Shown here piece after piece: positions 1-8,350 of a stretch of DNA of 64,000 nt (its first letter is position 1; each line of letters begins with the position of its first letter). The DNA comes from Pseudoalteromonas piratica (GTDB lineage Bacteria; Pseudomonadota; Gammaproteobacteria; Enterobacterales; Alteromonadaceae): assembly GCF_000788395.1 (NCBI RefSeq), contig NZ_CP009888.1:1880001-1944000 (forward strand), given 5' to 3'. A model generated the notes under the pieces. It had not been told where the DNA came from and ran no database searches. It saw only the letters and a program-made list of their open reading frames with translations. The translations under genes and the position numbers were made by a program.

Positions 1-23
1 CCAGAGTAAATTACAACAACTTT

Positions 24-55
24 TTGCGACATATTTCTCTCACTTTAGCTATAAT
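24..55 (+). promoter_or_regulatory. Candidate promoter of queE
   Basis: A perfect -10 hexamer TATAAT lies at 50-55. The best upstream -35-like match is TTGCGA at 24-29 (20-bp spacer) or GCGACA at 26-31 (18 bp), so the -35 element is weak. This would give a leader of about 70 bases before queE. I looked for a preQ1-type riboswitch in that leader and saw none. The first 118 bases of the window contain no convincing coding sequence. Confidence 0.45.
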
Positions 56-130
56 AGCGGTTTTTGCGGGCGCGATAGTCTACACCTTCGTGACCTTGAA
101 GACAAATCTAGCAGTAATTTGAGGCGTACG

Positions 131-796
131 TTGTACAAAATTAACGAAGTATTCGAAACCATCCAAGGTGAGGCAAGCTTTACTGGTTGTCCATCTATTT
201 TTATTCGCTTGCAGGGGTGTCCTGTGGGATGTGCTTGGTGCGATACCAAACAAACATGGCATACGGACGATACTTATTTAGTTGATCTTGCTGATACAGT
301 AGAAAAGAAAGCAGACTCAGACTACTTTGCTAATTGTAATGCTGAGCAAATTCTTGCACTAATTCGTGATAAAAAATACCAAGCCAAGCATATAGTGATT
401 ACCGGTGGCGAGCCATGTATGTATGACCTAAACCCGCTTTGCGAGTTGCTGCATGAAAATGGCTTCACAACACAGATTGAAACCAGTGGCACTTTTGAAA
501 TCTTAGCGCCAAGTGAAACTTGGGTCACGGTATCACCTAAAATTAATATGCGTGGCGGATATGAGGTATTAAAAAGTGCCATCCATCGCGCAAATGAAAT
601 CAAGCATCCAGTAGCAATGATGCGCCATGTGGAAGAGCTAGAAGATTTGTTTGAGGCAGCAGGGCACACACCAGCATTAGTTTACCTGCAGCCAATAAGT
701 CAAAAAGCGAAAGCAACTCGCTTGGCGATTGAAGTATGTAAGGCAAAAAATTGGCGTTTGTCAGTACAAGTACATAAGTATATTGGCATTGCTTAA
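131..796 (+). CDS. queE: 7-carboxy-7-deazaguanine synthase QueE
   Basis: Radical-SAM enzyme that converts 6-carboxy-tetrahydropterin to 7-carboxy-7-deazaguanine in the preQ0/queuosine pathway. The protein is 221 residues from this start (E. coli QueE is 223). Residues 30, 34 and 37 form the CxxxCxxC cluster motif, preceded by the family's LQGCPVGC context, and a GGEP motif follows in the middle of the protein. I chose the TTG at 131 because GAGG at 121-124 is well spaced before it and the product then begins MYKINEVF as in relatives. A TTG at 119 in the same frame would add four residues but has no ribosome binding site. It stands alone here, with no queC or queD next to it. Function is very likely; only the start is inferred. 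Confidence 0.93.
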   Translation: MYKINEVFETIQGEASFTGCPSIFIRLQGCPVGCAWCDTKQTWHTDDTYLVDLADTVEKKADSDYFANCNAEQILALIRDKKYQAKHIVITGGEPCMYDLNPLCELLHENGFTTQIETSGTFEILAPSETWVTVSPKINMRGGYEVLKSAIHRANEIKHPVAMMRHVEELEDLFEAAGHTPALVYLQPISQKAKATRLAIEVCKAKNWRLSVQVHKYIGIA

Positions 797-820
797 TTAA
801 GTTTACATACGCTAAAAATA

Positions 821-847
821 AAAAAGGCCACATTAGTGGCCTTTTTT
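821..847. terminator. Bidirectional rho-independent terminator, queE/mltD
   Basis: A stem of GGCCAC (826-831) with GTGGCC (836-841) around an ATTA loop is flanked by A5 and T6, so it can end transcripts from both convergent genes. Confidence 0.85.
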
Positions 848-866
848 AATTTAATCGACTAAATCT

Positions 867-2432
867 TTAGCCTGTTTTTACATCGACCTTTAATTTAAGT
901 CGTTGACCGGGCTGAATGTACTGATTTTTAGTTAATCCATTCCATTTCATTATGTCCGATACTGATACTTTATAGCGGCCAGCAATGCGCGCTAGAGAAT
1001 CACCCTTTCGGACTTTGTAGGTGATTGTGCGCTCTGTCACATTACCTGCAATAGTTGAACTTGTACTTTGATAAACAGTTAGTTTTTGCCCAAGACGCAG
1101 TGTGGAATTCTTATTTAGTTTATTCCACTTCATTAAGTCTTTAGTTGATACCTTATATTTACGACCGATTTTCCACAAACTATCACCGCTCACGACGGTA
1201 TGAGTCGTTTTACGGTTTGCTTTATTATTCGCTGCGATGCGCATTGGGCCGCTTAATAAGTTATTATCAATTTCGCCGTTACTGAGTGGAACGAATAACT
1301 GTTGGCCAATACGTATGGTGTTGTTCGGCAATTTATTCAGTGTTTTGATGCTGTCGCTGCTGGTATCAAATTGCTTGGCAATTTTTGATAAGCTGTCACC
1401 TGATTTGACCGTGTATTGCTGCCAACGGATTCGGTCTTTGGCATCCATTTTGGCGAGTTTAGCTTTAAATTCGTATGCTTTCTCAACTGGTACTAAGAGT
1501 TTATGAGGCCCAGTTGGATCGGTCGCCCAGCGATTGAATGCAGGGTTTAACTTATACATATCAGTCACTGGAATATTAGCCATTTCAGCTGCTTTCGCTA
1601 AATCAATTTGACCCCCTGTATTGACTAGCTCAACAGCTGGCTTGTTGGCAATTTTATTCCAAGTGATTTTGAACTCGTCAGAGCGAGCGAGTAAATCGGA
1701 AAGCGCTAACAGTTTTGGTACGTACTGTGTCGTTTCACGCGGTAAATCCAGTGACCAAAAATCGGTTGGTAACTGCTTTTTGCGGTTCTTCTTAATTGCA
1801 CGCAGAACACGTCCTTCACCAGAGTTATATGCAGCGATTGCATTTAACCAATCACCATCGAGGGTTTTGTGAAGGTAAGTTAAATATTCTAGCGCAGCAC
1901 GTGTGGATTCTGTGATGTCGCGACGACCGTCATACCACCAGTTTTGTTTTAAGCCAAAACGTTCGCCCGTTGCAGGCATAAATTGCCAAATACCAGACGC
2001 ACTGCGATGTGAATAGCCAAATGGGTCGAATGCACTTTCTACAATAGGCAATAATGCAATTTCAATTGGGATCTGGCGCTTTTCAACTTCCTCAACAATG
2101 TAGTAAAGGTAAGGCTCACCACGTTTGGCAATACGATCAATGTACTTTTGGTGTTTTGCGTAATAATTTCGTTCAGCCACAACTGCACGATTTTGTGGTA
2201 CCGGGATCGAGAGTTGGTAACGAATACGCTCCCAAACATCATCAAATTCAGGGATTTGCTCAATGACTTCTTGCTCTTCTTCAGCAAGGGCGAGAACGGT
2301 TAATGCATCATATACATCTTGAGAGCTTGCCACTTTGTAGTTTGGCTCTACTTCAGTTGGAGATTGTTTTGTCGTTTGACAACCCACTAGCCACACGCTG
2401 GCACTAAGGGCAATTAATTGCTTATAAGTCAT
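867..2432 (-). CDS. mltD: Membrane-bound lytic murein transglycosylase D, MltD
   Basis: Lipoprotein lytic transglycosylase that cleaves the MurNAc-GlcNAc bond of peptidoglycan, forming 1,6-anhydro ends. The 521-residue protein begins with a lipoprotein signal; LVGC places the lipidated cysteine at residue 18. The SLT domain follows (about 110-230), with the catalytic glutamate in the LLPIVES motif at residue 132, then SGIWQFMP and AAYNSGEGR. Three LysM repeats fill the C-terminal half (about 340-385, 410-455 and 470-517), each with a (S/K)GDSL core, which target the enzyme to glycan strands. The order mltD-gloB-yafS matches E. coli. A second MltD-like enzyme with two LysM repeats lies at 46707-48059. 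Confidence 0.95.
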   Translation of the reverse strand: MTYKQLIALSASVWLVGCQTTKQSPTEVEPNYKVASSQDVYDALTVLALAEEEQEVIEQIPEFDDVWERIRYQLSIPVPQNRAVVAERNYYAKHQKYIDRIAKRGEPYLYYIVEEVEKRQIPIEIALLPIVESAFDPFGYSHRSASGIWQFMPATGERFGLKQNWWYDGRRDITESTRAALEYLTYLHKTLDGDWLNAIAAYNSGEGRVLRAIKKNRKKQLPTDFWSLDLPRETTQYVPKLLALSDLLARSDEFKITWNKIANKPAVELVNTGGQIDLAKAAEMANIPVTDMYKLNPAFNRWATDPTGPHKLLVPVEKAYEFKAKLAKMDAKDRIRWQQYTVKSGDSLSKIAKQFDTSSDSIKTLNKLPNNTIRIGQQLFVPLSNGEIDNNLLSGPMRIAANNKANRKTTHTVVSGDSLWKIGRKYKVSTKDLMKWNKLNKNSTLRLGQKLTVYQSTSSTIAGNVTERTITYKVRKGDSLARIAGRYKVSVSDIMKWNGLTKNQYIQPGQRLKLKVDVKTG

Positions 2433-2531
2433 TAATACAAAATACCGAGTTAAAACGGAACGCAGAATAATACCGATCTTGGCTAAAAAATGCCAATTTC
2501 ATTTATTTTTATCATTAATCGATAAGTAGAT

Positions 2532-3296
2532 TTAATAATTGTCCTTTAGTTCCCTTAACGCTGCAAAAACACTGACTTCATTTACATCATTGAATGCTTT
2601 TTTCGCAATGATTTCGGCTTTGACCTCAGCTATATGAGTGCGTAAAAACGGATTTATCGCTTTTTGTTCGCCGATAGTTGTTGGTAAAGAAATTTTGTCA
2701 TGCTTTGCGAGTTCATCACGGTATGAGGTTAATGCTTGATTATGTGGCTCTATATAGGCTGCAAAATCAAGATTAGCGCGGGTGTATTCATGGGTGCAAT
2801 ACACGTGTGTGGTGTCAGCAAGTGCGGCAATCCGGCTAAGTGAATTTAACATTTGTGCCGGTGTGCCCTCAAATAAACGACCACAACCAGCGTTAAATAA
2901 GGTGTCACCACAAAATAGCATTTCATCATTATAATACGCAATATGATCAAGGGTGTGGCCTGGCACAGTCATCACATTTAATGATAAACCCAGAGGATCT
3001 ATTTCTATGCTTCTGTGATCGTCGAGTTTGTGGGTAATACCTTTAAATGGGCTATTACTCGGGCCATAAACGGGGAGTTCTGTATATTCAGATACCAGTT
3101 GTTCAACACCATTGGTGTGGTCCCAGTGGTGATGGGTGATTAAAATGCCTTGCAAAGATAAGTCGTGTTGATGACAAAAATCTAAAACAGCTTTTGCATC
3201 GCCAGGATCCACAACATAAACACTCTTGTTACTTTTATTTATTAAGGCCCAGATATAATTATCAGTAAATGCAGGGATGGGAATTACTTGTACCAT
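2532..3296 (-). CDS. gloB: Hydroxyacylglutathione hydrolase (glyoxalase II)
   Basis: Cytosolic metallo-beta-lactamase-fold enzyme that hydrolyses S-D-lactoylglutathione to D-lactate and glutathione, the second step of methylglyoxal detoxification. The 254-residue length is normal. The metal-binding motif THHHWDH is at residues 54-60. GDTLFNAGCGRLFEGTP and CTHEYT supply the further metal and substrate ligands. It is divergent from the methyltransferase gene at 3357, the same arrangement as gloB-yafS in E. coli. The 60-bp gap between them probably holds both promoters. Confidence 0.95.
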   Translation of the reverse strand: MVQVIPIPAFTDNYIWALINKSNKSVYVVDPGDAKAVLDFCHQHDLSLQGILITHHHWDHTNGVEQLVSEYTELPVYGPSNSPFKGITHKLDDHRSIEIDPLGLSLNVMTVPGHTLDHIAYYNDEMLFCGDTLFNAGCGRLFEGTPAQMLNSLSRIAALADTTHVYCTHEYTRANLDFAAYIEPHNQALTSYRDELAKHDKISLPTTIGEQKAINPFLRTHIAEVKAEIIAKKAFNDVNEVSVFAALRELKDNY

Positions 3297-3356
3297 ATTA
3301 ACTTGCTCTGTTATGTTTACCTTGTACGCTTTATTTCATTATAACGAGGCAACTTT

Positions 3357-4127
3357 TTGAAACCAGCGCTAAGTTTACAAAATCCGATTCAGCCACACTC
3401 ATGGTATGACTTTCCCCATGGAGAGTATTTGAAAGAAGAAATTGAGCATATCTTCACGCCATGGCTAAATCGTATTTTTGGCTACCATTTACTGAAAATT
3501 GGTGAGTTAAGTGCTGAGTTAGATACCTCGGCGTGTGTCATAAAACACCAAGTGAATGTCGCTGATTCAAGTAAAGCAGGAGTGAGAGCCCATATTGATG
3601 AGCTGCCGTTTTCCGAACAATCAATAGATGGTTGTATATTAAGTCATGGTCTTGAATACCTCACAGATCCACATCACTGTTTGCGAGAAGTTCACCGAGT
3701 GCTCATGCCTGGTGGTTATCTTGTGCTGAGTGGTTTTAATCCCTTGAGTTTTTGCGGCCTCGCACGGCTGTTGCCTTTTGCTAAACAAAAACTGCCTTGG
3801 AGTGGTCGTTTTTTTACGCCAGCGCGTGTAAAAGATTGGTTACATCTATTGGGCTTTGAAGTGGTATTTGAAGAGCGGGCAATTTATGCGTCACTTGCTC
3901 GAGGTTCTCGTTTATCTCGCTTTAAAGCATGGCAGTCATTTTGTCAGCATTATTTAAAGCCGATTGGTAGTGTGTATGTCATTGTTGCACGAAAACGTGT
4001 TGCACCACTAACACCAATAAAACCTAAATGGCATGCTCGTCCCCAATTTAACCCTGCGGTGAGGGGCGTAGGGTTAAGAAGTACCCCACGCAGTACACCA
4101 ATTGGTTCCAAAAGAGAATCTAGTTAA
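3357..4127 (+). CDS. SAM-dependent methyltransferase, YafS-type
   Basis: A 256-residue class I methyltransferase-like protein. The middle carries a Methyltransf_11-like stretch: SHGLEYLTDPHHCLREVHRVL (split as motif III) then MPGGYLVLSGFNP. The usual glycine-rich motif I is poorly preserved, so the SAM site may be degenerate. Position between gloB and rnhA matches E. coli yafS, whose substrate is not established to my knowledge. The start is TTG at 3357, supported by GAGG at 3346-3349 with a seven-base spacer and by the lack of a better ATG. The basic tail (residues about 215-256, rich in Pro, Arg and Ser) overlaps the end of the convergent hydrolase gene by 8 bp. Confidence 0.8.
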   Translation: MKPALSLQNPIQPHSWYDFPHGEYLKEEIEHIFTPWLNRIFGYHLLKIGELSAELDTSACVIKHQVNVADSSKAGVRAHIDELPFSEQSIDGCILSHGLEYLTDPHHCLREVHRVLMPGGYLVLSGFNPLSFCGLARLLPFAKQKLPWSGRFFTPARVKDWLHLLGFEVVFEERAIYASLARGSRLSRFKAWQSFCQHYLKPIGSVYVIVARKRVAPLTPIKPKWHARPQFNPAVRGVGLRSTPRSTPIGSKRESS

Positions 4128-4974
4128 AAGACAGCGGTATTTTTAGGTAACTGATACCGTTGCTTTCTTGGTTGGGCAAGTGACCCGCATTAATGTTTAC
4201 TTGAATTGATGGATGAATCAATTTTGGTACGGCGAGTCCTGCGTCACGTTCGGTTCGCAGTGCAACATAGTCATGTTGGCTTACCCCATTTTTTAAATGC
4301 ACATTATACTGTTTTTGCGCTTCCACACTGGTGACGACGCTTAATTCACGACCATTTGGTTGATAGTCGTGACACATATATAGGTGGGTATCGTTGCCGA
4401 GTTCAAAAATACGTTGGATGGAATGGTAAAGCTGACTTGCATCACCGCCAGGGAAATCACAACGTGCCGTTCCGCTGTCAGGCATAAAGAGGGTATCGCC
4501 AACAAAGGCATTGTTATCAACAATGTAGGTCACGCTATCAGGAGTATGACCAGGTGTAAACATAACGGTGACAACTTCATCACCTAAGTAAAAAACTTCG
4601 CCATCCTCAAATAAATGACAAAACTGGCTACCATCGGTTGGCAGCGTTAGGTTAAAAACGCCAGTAAAATGCTGTTGAACTTGCGTAATATACTTTCCTG
4701 TTGCGACTTTAGCACCGAGCTTTTGTTTTAAATATTGTGCGGCAGAAAGGTGATCAGCGTGGGCATGGGTTTCCAAGATCCAATCTACGTCTAAATGATG
4801 ACTGTCGATATAGTGCACTAGTGAGTCAGCAAATTGGTAGCCGACTTCACCGGATGTTATGTCAAAATCTAATGCGGCATCGATAACCATGGCTTTTAAG
4901 CTGCGATTATCAAACACCACATAGCAGATAGTTGAAGATTGTTTGTGAAAGAAACTTTCGATTGTTACGTTCAT
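4120..4974 (-). CDS. MBL-fold metallo-hydrolase, persulfide dioxygenase/Blh-like
   Basis: A 284-residue metallo-beta-lactamase-fold protein. THAHADH at 69-75 is the metal motif. GDTLFMPDSGTARCDFPGGD and a later CHDYQ resemble the ETHE1/Blh branch, which oxidises glutathione persulfide or acts in sulfide detoxification, rather than glyoxalase II. There is no rhodanese domain and no sulfide regulator next to it, so the substrate is inferred only from the motif pattern. In E. coli yafS is directly followed by rnhA; here this gene is inserted between them. Its stop overlaps the end of the convergent methyltransferase gene. Confidence 0.82.
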   Translation of the reverse strand: MNVTIESFFHKQSSTICYVVFDNRSLKAMVIDAALDFDITSGEVGYQFADSLVHYIDSHHLDVDWILETHAHADHLSAAQYLKQKLGAKVATGKYITQVQQHFTGVFNLTLPTDGSQFCHLFEDGEVFYLGDEVVTVMFTPGHTPDSVTYIVDNNAFVGDTLFMPDSGTARCDFPGGDASQLYHSIQRIFELGNDTHLYMCHDYQPNGRELSVVTSVEAQKQYNVHLKNGVSQHDYVALRTERDAGLAVPKLIHPSIQVNINAGHLPNQESNGISYLKIPLSFN

Positions 4975-5036
4975 ACTTGGCGATAACTTGATATGTCATT
5001 TTGGGTATAAGATATATCATAGAGTAATAAAGAGAT

Positions 5037-5507
5037 CTAGTTTTGTCCCTCAAAACCATTATCGTCAAGCAAATTGCTGCTTTCTGCAGCTTCACGGGCT
5101 AAATCGTCAACACGCTCGTTTTCGGCGTGGCCAGCGTGGCCTTTTACCCAACGCCATTCAACCTGGTGTTTAGCATTGGCAGCATCGAGTCGTTGCCACA
5201 AATCTTTGTTTTTAACAGCTTGTTTGCTCGCAGTTTTCCAGCCGCGTTTTTTCCAGTTCGCAAGCCATGATTCAATGCCTTGTTTCACGTATTGGCTATC
5301 TGTTGTCAGAATGACATGACAGGGCTCTTTCAGTGATTCCAAACCAATTATTGCGGCAAGTAGTTCCATTCGGTTGTTAGTAGTGAGCTTATACCCTTGG
5401 CTGAGTTCTTTTTCATGCCCTTTGTAACGCAATAGCGTGCCATAACCACCAGGACCTGGGTTACCAAGACACGAACCATCAGTAAAAATCTCTACGTTTT
5501 TTTGCAC
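5037..5507 (-). CDS. rnhA: Ribonuclease HI
   Basis: Endonuclease that degrades the RNA strand of RNA-DNA hybrids (R-loops, Okazaki primers). The 156-residue protein has all four acidic catalytic residues at the E. coli numbering: D10 (in TDGSC), E48 (in NRMELLAA), D70 (TTDSQ) and D134 (ERVDDLA), plus the basic-protrusion region around 80-100. It is transcribed away from dnaQ across a 62-bp gap, the same divergent arrangement as in E. coli, where the two promoters overlap. Confidence 0.97.
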   Translation of the reverse strand: MQKNVEIFTDGSCLGNPGPGGYGTLLRYKGHEKELSQGYKLTTNNRMELLAAIIGLESLKEPCHVILTTDSQYVKQGIESWLANWKKRGWKTASKQAVKNKDLWQRLDAANAKHQVEWRWVKGHAGHAENERVDDLAREAAESSNLLDDNGFEGQN

Positions 5508-5569
5508 AGTTTGCCTTTAAATTATGTAGAATGAAGCTATTAACATAACAAAATTTATGATTTGACGAT

Positions 5570-6286
5570 ATGGCTCACAGGCAAATAGTACTGGATACAG
5601 AAACCACAGGTATCGATCCAAAACAAGGACACCGGATTATTGAAATCGGTTGCGTTGAATTAGTAAACCGTAGACTGACTGGTAACAATTTTCATGTATA
5701 TATTGATCCGGAGCGTGGCATTGAAGATGAAGCAATCTTTGTTCACGGTATTACCTCTGATTTCTTAGCGGGAAAACCAAAATTTCGAGATGTGGCAGCG
5801 GAATTTTTGGATTACATTAAAGGTGCCGAATTGGTTATTCATAATGCGGCGTTCGACGTCGGCTTTATGGATCATGAATTTGCTTTATTAAGACAAAGTT
5901 ATCCAAAAACACACGATGTGTGCGAAGTACTTGATACGCTAGCGATGGCGCGTGATTTGCACCCGGGACAAAAAAATAACTTAGATGCACTTTGCCGTCG
6001 ATACGATATTGATAATTCGAAACGTACCCTTCACGGCGCATTGCTCGATTCCGAGATCCTTGCAGATGTTTATTTAGGCATGACCGGTGGTCAAGTTAGT
6101 TTAAACTTGGCCAACCAAGAAGGACAAAGTGGAGAAAATAGTAAAGGGATCAGACGACTTTCATCAGATAGACCTCGATTAAATGTCATATTTGCCGATA
6201 ACGATGAACAGAGTGCGCATATCGAGCGTTTAAATTTAGTCAACGAAAAAGGCGGTCAGTGCCTTTGGCTTACTGAGGAAGCATAA
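5570..6286 (+). CDS. dnaQ: DNA polymerase III epsilon subunit (proofreading exonuclease)
   Basis: 3'-5' exonuclease of the replicative polymerase core. In 238 residues it shows DEDDh motifs: Exo I with D9/E11 in LDTETTGID, Exo II in HNAAFDVGFMDHE, and Exo III in HGALLDSEILADVYL. The C-terminal 50 residues correspond to the part that binds the alpha subunit. The stop codon overlaps the start of the next gene by one base (TAATG), which suggests translational coupling. The ribosome binding site ahead of the ATG is weak. Confidence 0.97.
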   Translation: MAHRQIVLDTETTGIDPKQGHRIIEIGCVELVNRRLTGNNFHVYIDPERGIEDEAIFVHGITSDFLAGKPKFRDVAAEFLDYIKGAELVIHNAAFDVGFMDHEFALLRQSYPKTHDVCEVLDTLAMARDLHPGQKNNLDALCRRYDIDNSKRTLHGALLDSEILADVYLGMTGGQVSLNLANQEGQSGENSKGIRRLSSDRPRLNVIFADNDEQSAHIERLNLVNEKGGQCLWLTEEA

Positions 6287-7626
6287 TGAATAAGTGGTTG
6301 TTGGTTGTTTTAAATTTATTTGTGATCGCGAACTGCTTTGCAGCACAAAACGAATTAGAGGTAATTCAACGTAACAGCGACCAAAATGAGCTCAAAATCT
6401 TCGACAATCGTTTTCGTATTGACTATCAAGTTGACGAAATAACGCTTCTTTTTTTCCGCGAAAAAGGCACTCCCGCGGTCATTCTCGTCAGACCCGATGG
6501 CAGTAAAATTTACGCGACTACTTCATTGGGTGATATGAACATTGAGTGGTTTGACGATGAAACATATGACATTGTCAAAATCAAAAACCCAATGCCGGGA
6601 CCATGGCAAGCGATTGGTAAAATTCTGCCCGAAAGTAAACTAATGATATTAAGTGAGATTGAGTTACATGTTGATCCACTTCCGCCACTGCTATTTAAAG
6701 GTGAAACAATTAAAGTAACAGGGCGTTTAACGAATGGCGGTCAACCAATTGAAGAAGGCTTATTTCGTGACTTAGTAACACTGAATGTGGACTTTGTTAG
6801 TACTAATAACAAAGAGTATTTGAATTTTGGCGCAAAGCCTGTACCAATTGCAGAGCTGCTGGATGATGGTAAAGGTTATGATGAGAGGCCGGGCGATGGC
6901 GTGTTTACAGGGGAATTTGCACTTAATTTTGCTTCTGGCGAGTGGCAACCTGAATATGAAGTACGTACCCCTATATTAAGTCGCAGCCTAGTGAAAGAGC
7001 CGATCATCATTGAGCAAGTTCCCATTAGCTTTGAATTTACTGAAGCCTCTGAAGGTGAAGAGCACCATCATTTAGCGATCAATGTTAATACTGAAAAAGT
7101 AGCGCCAGACTCACTCATTTTTCAAGGTACTATTTTTTATCCTAACGGTGAAACACAAGCATTTAATCTAGAAGCACAAGATAAAGCGGTGCGCGAACTC
7201 AAATTGGTTAATTATGATTGGGGTGTTTACGAAGTCGAGTTGACATTATTTGGCAGTAATATTAATGGCCGTGAGTTTGTTATTAATGTAGGCAAACAAG
7301 AATTTGAAATTGATAAGCCAATTGAGAAAGTACCAGAGCAGGAAGCGCCATTAGTACCTGATGTGGAACTCGAACCTGAATTACCACCAGAACCTGAGCT
7401 TGATGTTGGGCAAATTATCACCTGGGCTGTGGTGGGTAATGTGCTAATTATTTTAATTGGCTTTATTGTGATCCGTGTCTTTATTCAGAAAAAACCGCTT
7501 TTAGGTGGTCTAATGAATAAATTGAAGAAAAACAAAAAAGAGCAAGAAGAACAAAAAGTAGCGGGTTCTGAGCAGAAATCAGACAGTTCAGATGAAATTT
7601 TGAACCTTTCGTTGCCAGATGAGTAA
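6286..7626 (+). CDS. Membrane-anchored exported protein of unknown function (TIGR03503-like)
   Basis: A 446-residue protein with an N-terminal Sec signal (about 1-19, cleavage after CFA), a long predicted periplasmic beta-rich region (20-350), a Pro/Glu-rich spacer (about 345-375), one transmembrane helix (about 378-402) and a short Lys/Glu-rich cytosolic tail. It resembles the gammaproteobacterial TIGR03503 family, known to me as a conserved protein without assigned function. The extracellular part contains phrases such as DDGKGYDERPGDGVFTG that suggest an Ig-like or von Willebrand-associated fold, which is inference. The start overlaps the dnaQ stop by one base, so it is co-expressed with the polymerase proofreading subunit. 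Confidence 0.8.
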   Translation: MNKWLLVVLNLFVIANCFAAQNELEVIQRNSDQNELKIFDNRFRIDYQVDEITLLFFREKGTPAVILVRPDGSKIYATTSLGDMNIEWFDDETYDIVKIKNPMPGPWQAIGKILPESKLMILSEIELHVDPLPPLLFKGETIKVTGRLTNGGQPIEEGLFRDLVTLNVDFVSTNNKEYLNFGAKPVPIAELLDDGKGYDERPGDGVFTGEFALNFASGEWQPEYEVRTPILSRSLVKEPIIIEQVPISFEFTEASEGEEHHHLAINVNTEKVAPDSLIFQGTIFYPNGETQAFNLEAQDKAVRELKLVNYDWGVYEVELTLFGSNINGREFVINVGKQEFEIDKPIEKVPEQEAPLVPDVELEPELPPEPELDVGQIITWAVVGNVLIILIGFIVIRVFIQKKPLLGGLMNKLKKNKKEQEEQKVAGSEQKSDSSDEILNLSLPDE

Positions 7627-7653
7627 AAAAGCGAGAAAAAAGCAAAAAAACTA

Positions 7654-7682
7654 TTGACTCTTAAAGGGGTGATTCGTATTAT
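7654..7682 (+). promoter_or_regulatory. Promoter of the tRNA-Asp array
   Basis: TTGACT at 7654-7659 and TATTAT at 7677-7682 are separated by exactly 17 bp. A GC-rich discriminator (CGCCGC, 7686-7691) follows, as in stable-RNA promoters under growth-rate or stringent control. It lies just after the preceding gene's stop codon. Confidence 0.75.
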
Positions 7683-7749
7683 TCACGCCGCTGTCAAGGA
7701 GCACTGAGAGTCAAATCAAAAGTGAATCATGACAGGTTTGAAATGATGC

Positions 7750-7826
7750 GGAGTGGTAGTTCAGTTGGTTAGAATACCGGCCTGTCACGCCGGGGGTCGC
7801 GGGTTCGAGTCCCGTCCACTCCGCCA
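7750..7826 (+). tRNA. tRNA-Asp (GTC), copy 1 of 6
   Basis: 77 bases with the full cloverleaf: acceptor GGAGTGG pairs with CCACTCC, anticodon loop CCTGTCACG (anticodon GTC), T-loop GTTCGAGTC and encoded CCA. It is flanked by an 8-bp inverted repeat, TTTGAAAT (7737-7744) and ATTTCAAA (7830-7837). The position downstream of dnaQ matches E. coli aspV. Confidence 0.98.
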
Positions 7827-7849
7827 ATTATTTCAAATGTTACTCTTTA

Positions 7850-7926
7850 GGAGTGGTAGTTCAGTTGGTTAGAATACCGGCCTGTCACGCCGGGGGTCGC
7901 GGGTTCGAGTCCCGTCCACTCCGCCA
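7850..7926 (+). tRNA. tRNA-Asp (GTC), copy 2 of 6
   Basis: Sequence identical to copy 1, with encoded CCA. It is bracketed by a perfect 11-bp inverted repeat, GTTACTCTTTA (7839-7849) and its complement (7933-7943), which would extend the acceptor stem in the precursor. Confidence 0.98.
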
Positions 7927-7957
7927 TTAATTTAAAGAGTAACCAGTATTCCTTCGC

Positions 7958-8034
7958 GGAGTGGTAGTTCAGTTGGTTAGAATACCGGCCTGTCACGCCG
8001 GGGGTCGCGGGTTCGAGTCCCGTCCACTCCGCCA
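7958..8034 (+). tRNA. tRNA-Asp (GTC), copy 3 of 6
   Basis: Identical to copy 1 with encoded CCA. Flanked by the 7-bp inverted repeat TATTCCT (7947-7953) and AGGAATA (8037-8043). Confidence 0.98.
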
Positions 8035-8069
8035 TTAGGAATAACACAATTTAAAATGATATACGCTGC

Positions 8070-8146
8070 GGAGTGGTAGTTCAGTTGGTTAGAATACCGG
8101 CCTGTCACGCCGGGGGTCGCGGGTTCGAGTCCCGTCCACTCCGCCA
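8070..8146 (+). tRNA. tRNA-Asp (GTC), copy 4 of 6
   Basis: Identical to copy 1 with encoded CCA. Flanked by a 6-bp inverted repeat, AAATGA (8054-8059) and TCATTT (8154-8159), the weakest of the set. Confidence 0.98.
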
Positions 8147-8174
8147 TCTTATGTCATTTAAAAATTTGCTCAGC

Positions 8175-8251
8175 GGAGTGGTAGTTCAGTTGGTTAGAAT
8201 ACCGGCCTGTCACGCCGGGGGTCGCGGGTTCGAGTCCCGTCCACTCCGCCA
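8175..8251 (+). tRNA. tRNA-Asp (GTC), copy 5 of 6
   Basis: Identical to copy 1 with encoded CCA. Flanked by a perfect 9-bp inverted repeat, AAATTTGCT (8162-8170) and AGCAAATTT (8254-8262). Confidence 0.98.
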
Positions 8252-8273
8252 TTAGCAAATTTATCCCCGATGC

Positions 8274-8350
8274 GGAGTGGTAGTTCAGTTGGTTAGAATA
8301 CCGGCCTGTCACGCCGGGGGTCGCGGGTTCGAGTCCCGTCCACTCCGCCA
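8274..8350 (+). tRNA. tRNA-Asp (GTC), copy 6 of 6
   Basis: Identical to copy 1 with encoded CCA. Flanked by the 8-bp inverted repeat AAATTTAT (8257-8264) and ATAAATTT (8364-8371). No clear terminator follows; the next 230 bases are AT-rich and I see no gene or RNA structure in them. Confidence 0.98.

Noticed and set aside
1..130. preQ1 riboswitch ahead of queE
   Set aside because: The leader lacks the compact stem and A-rich tail of known preQ1 classes; only a promoter is visible.
7750..8350. Regularly spaced repeats that could suggest a CRISPR array
   Set aside because: Each repeat is a complete tRNA-Asp with CCA; spacers are pairing flanks, not captured sequence.
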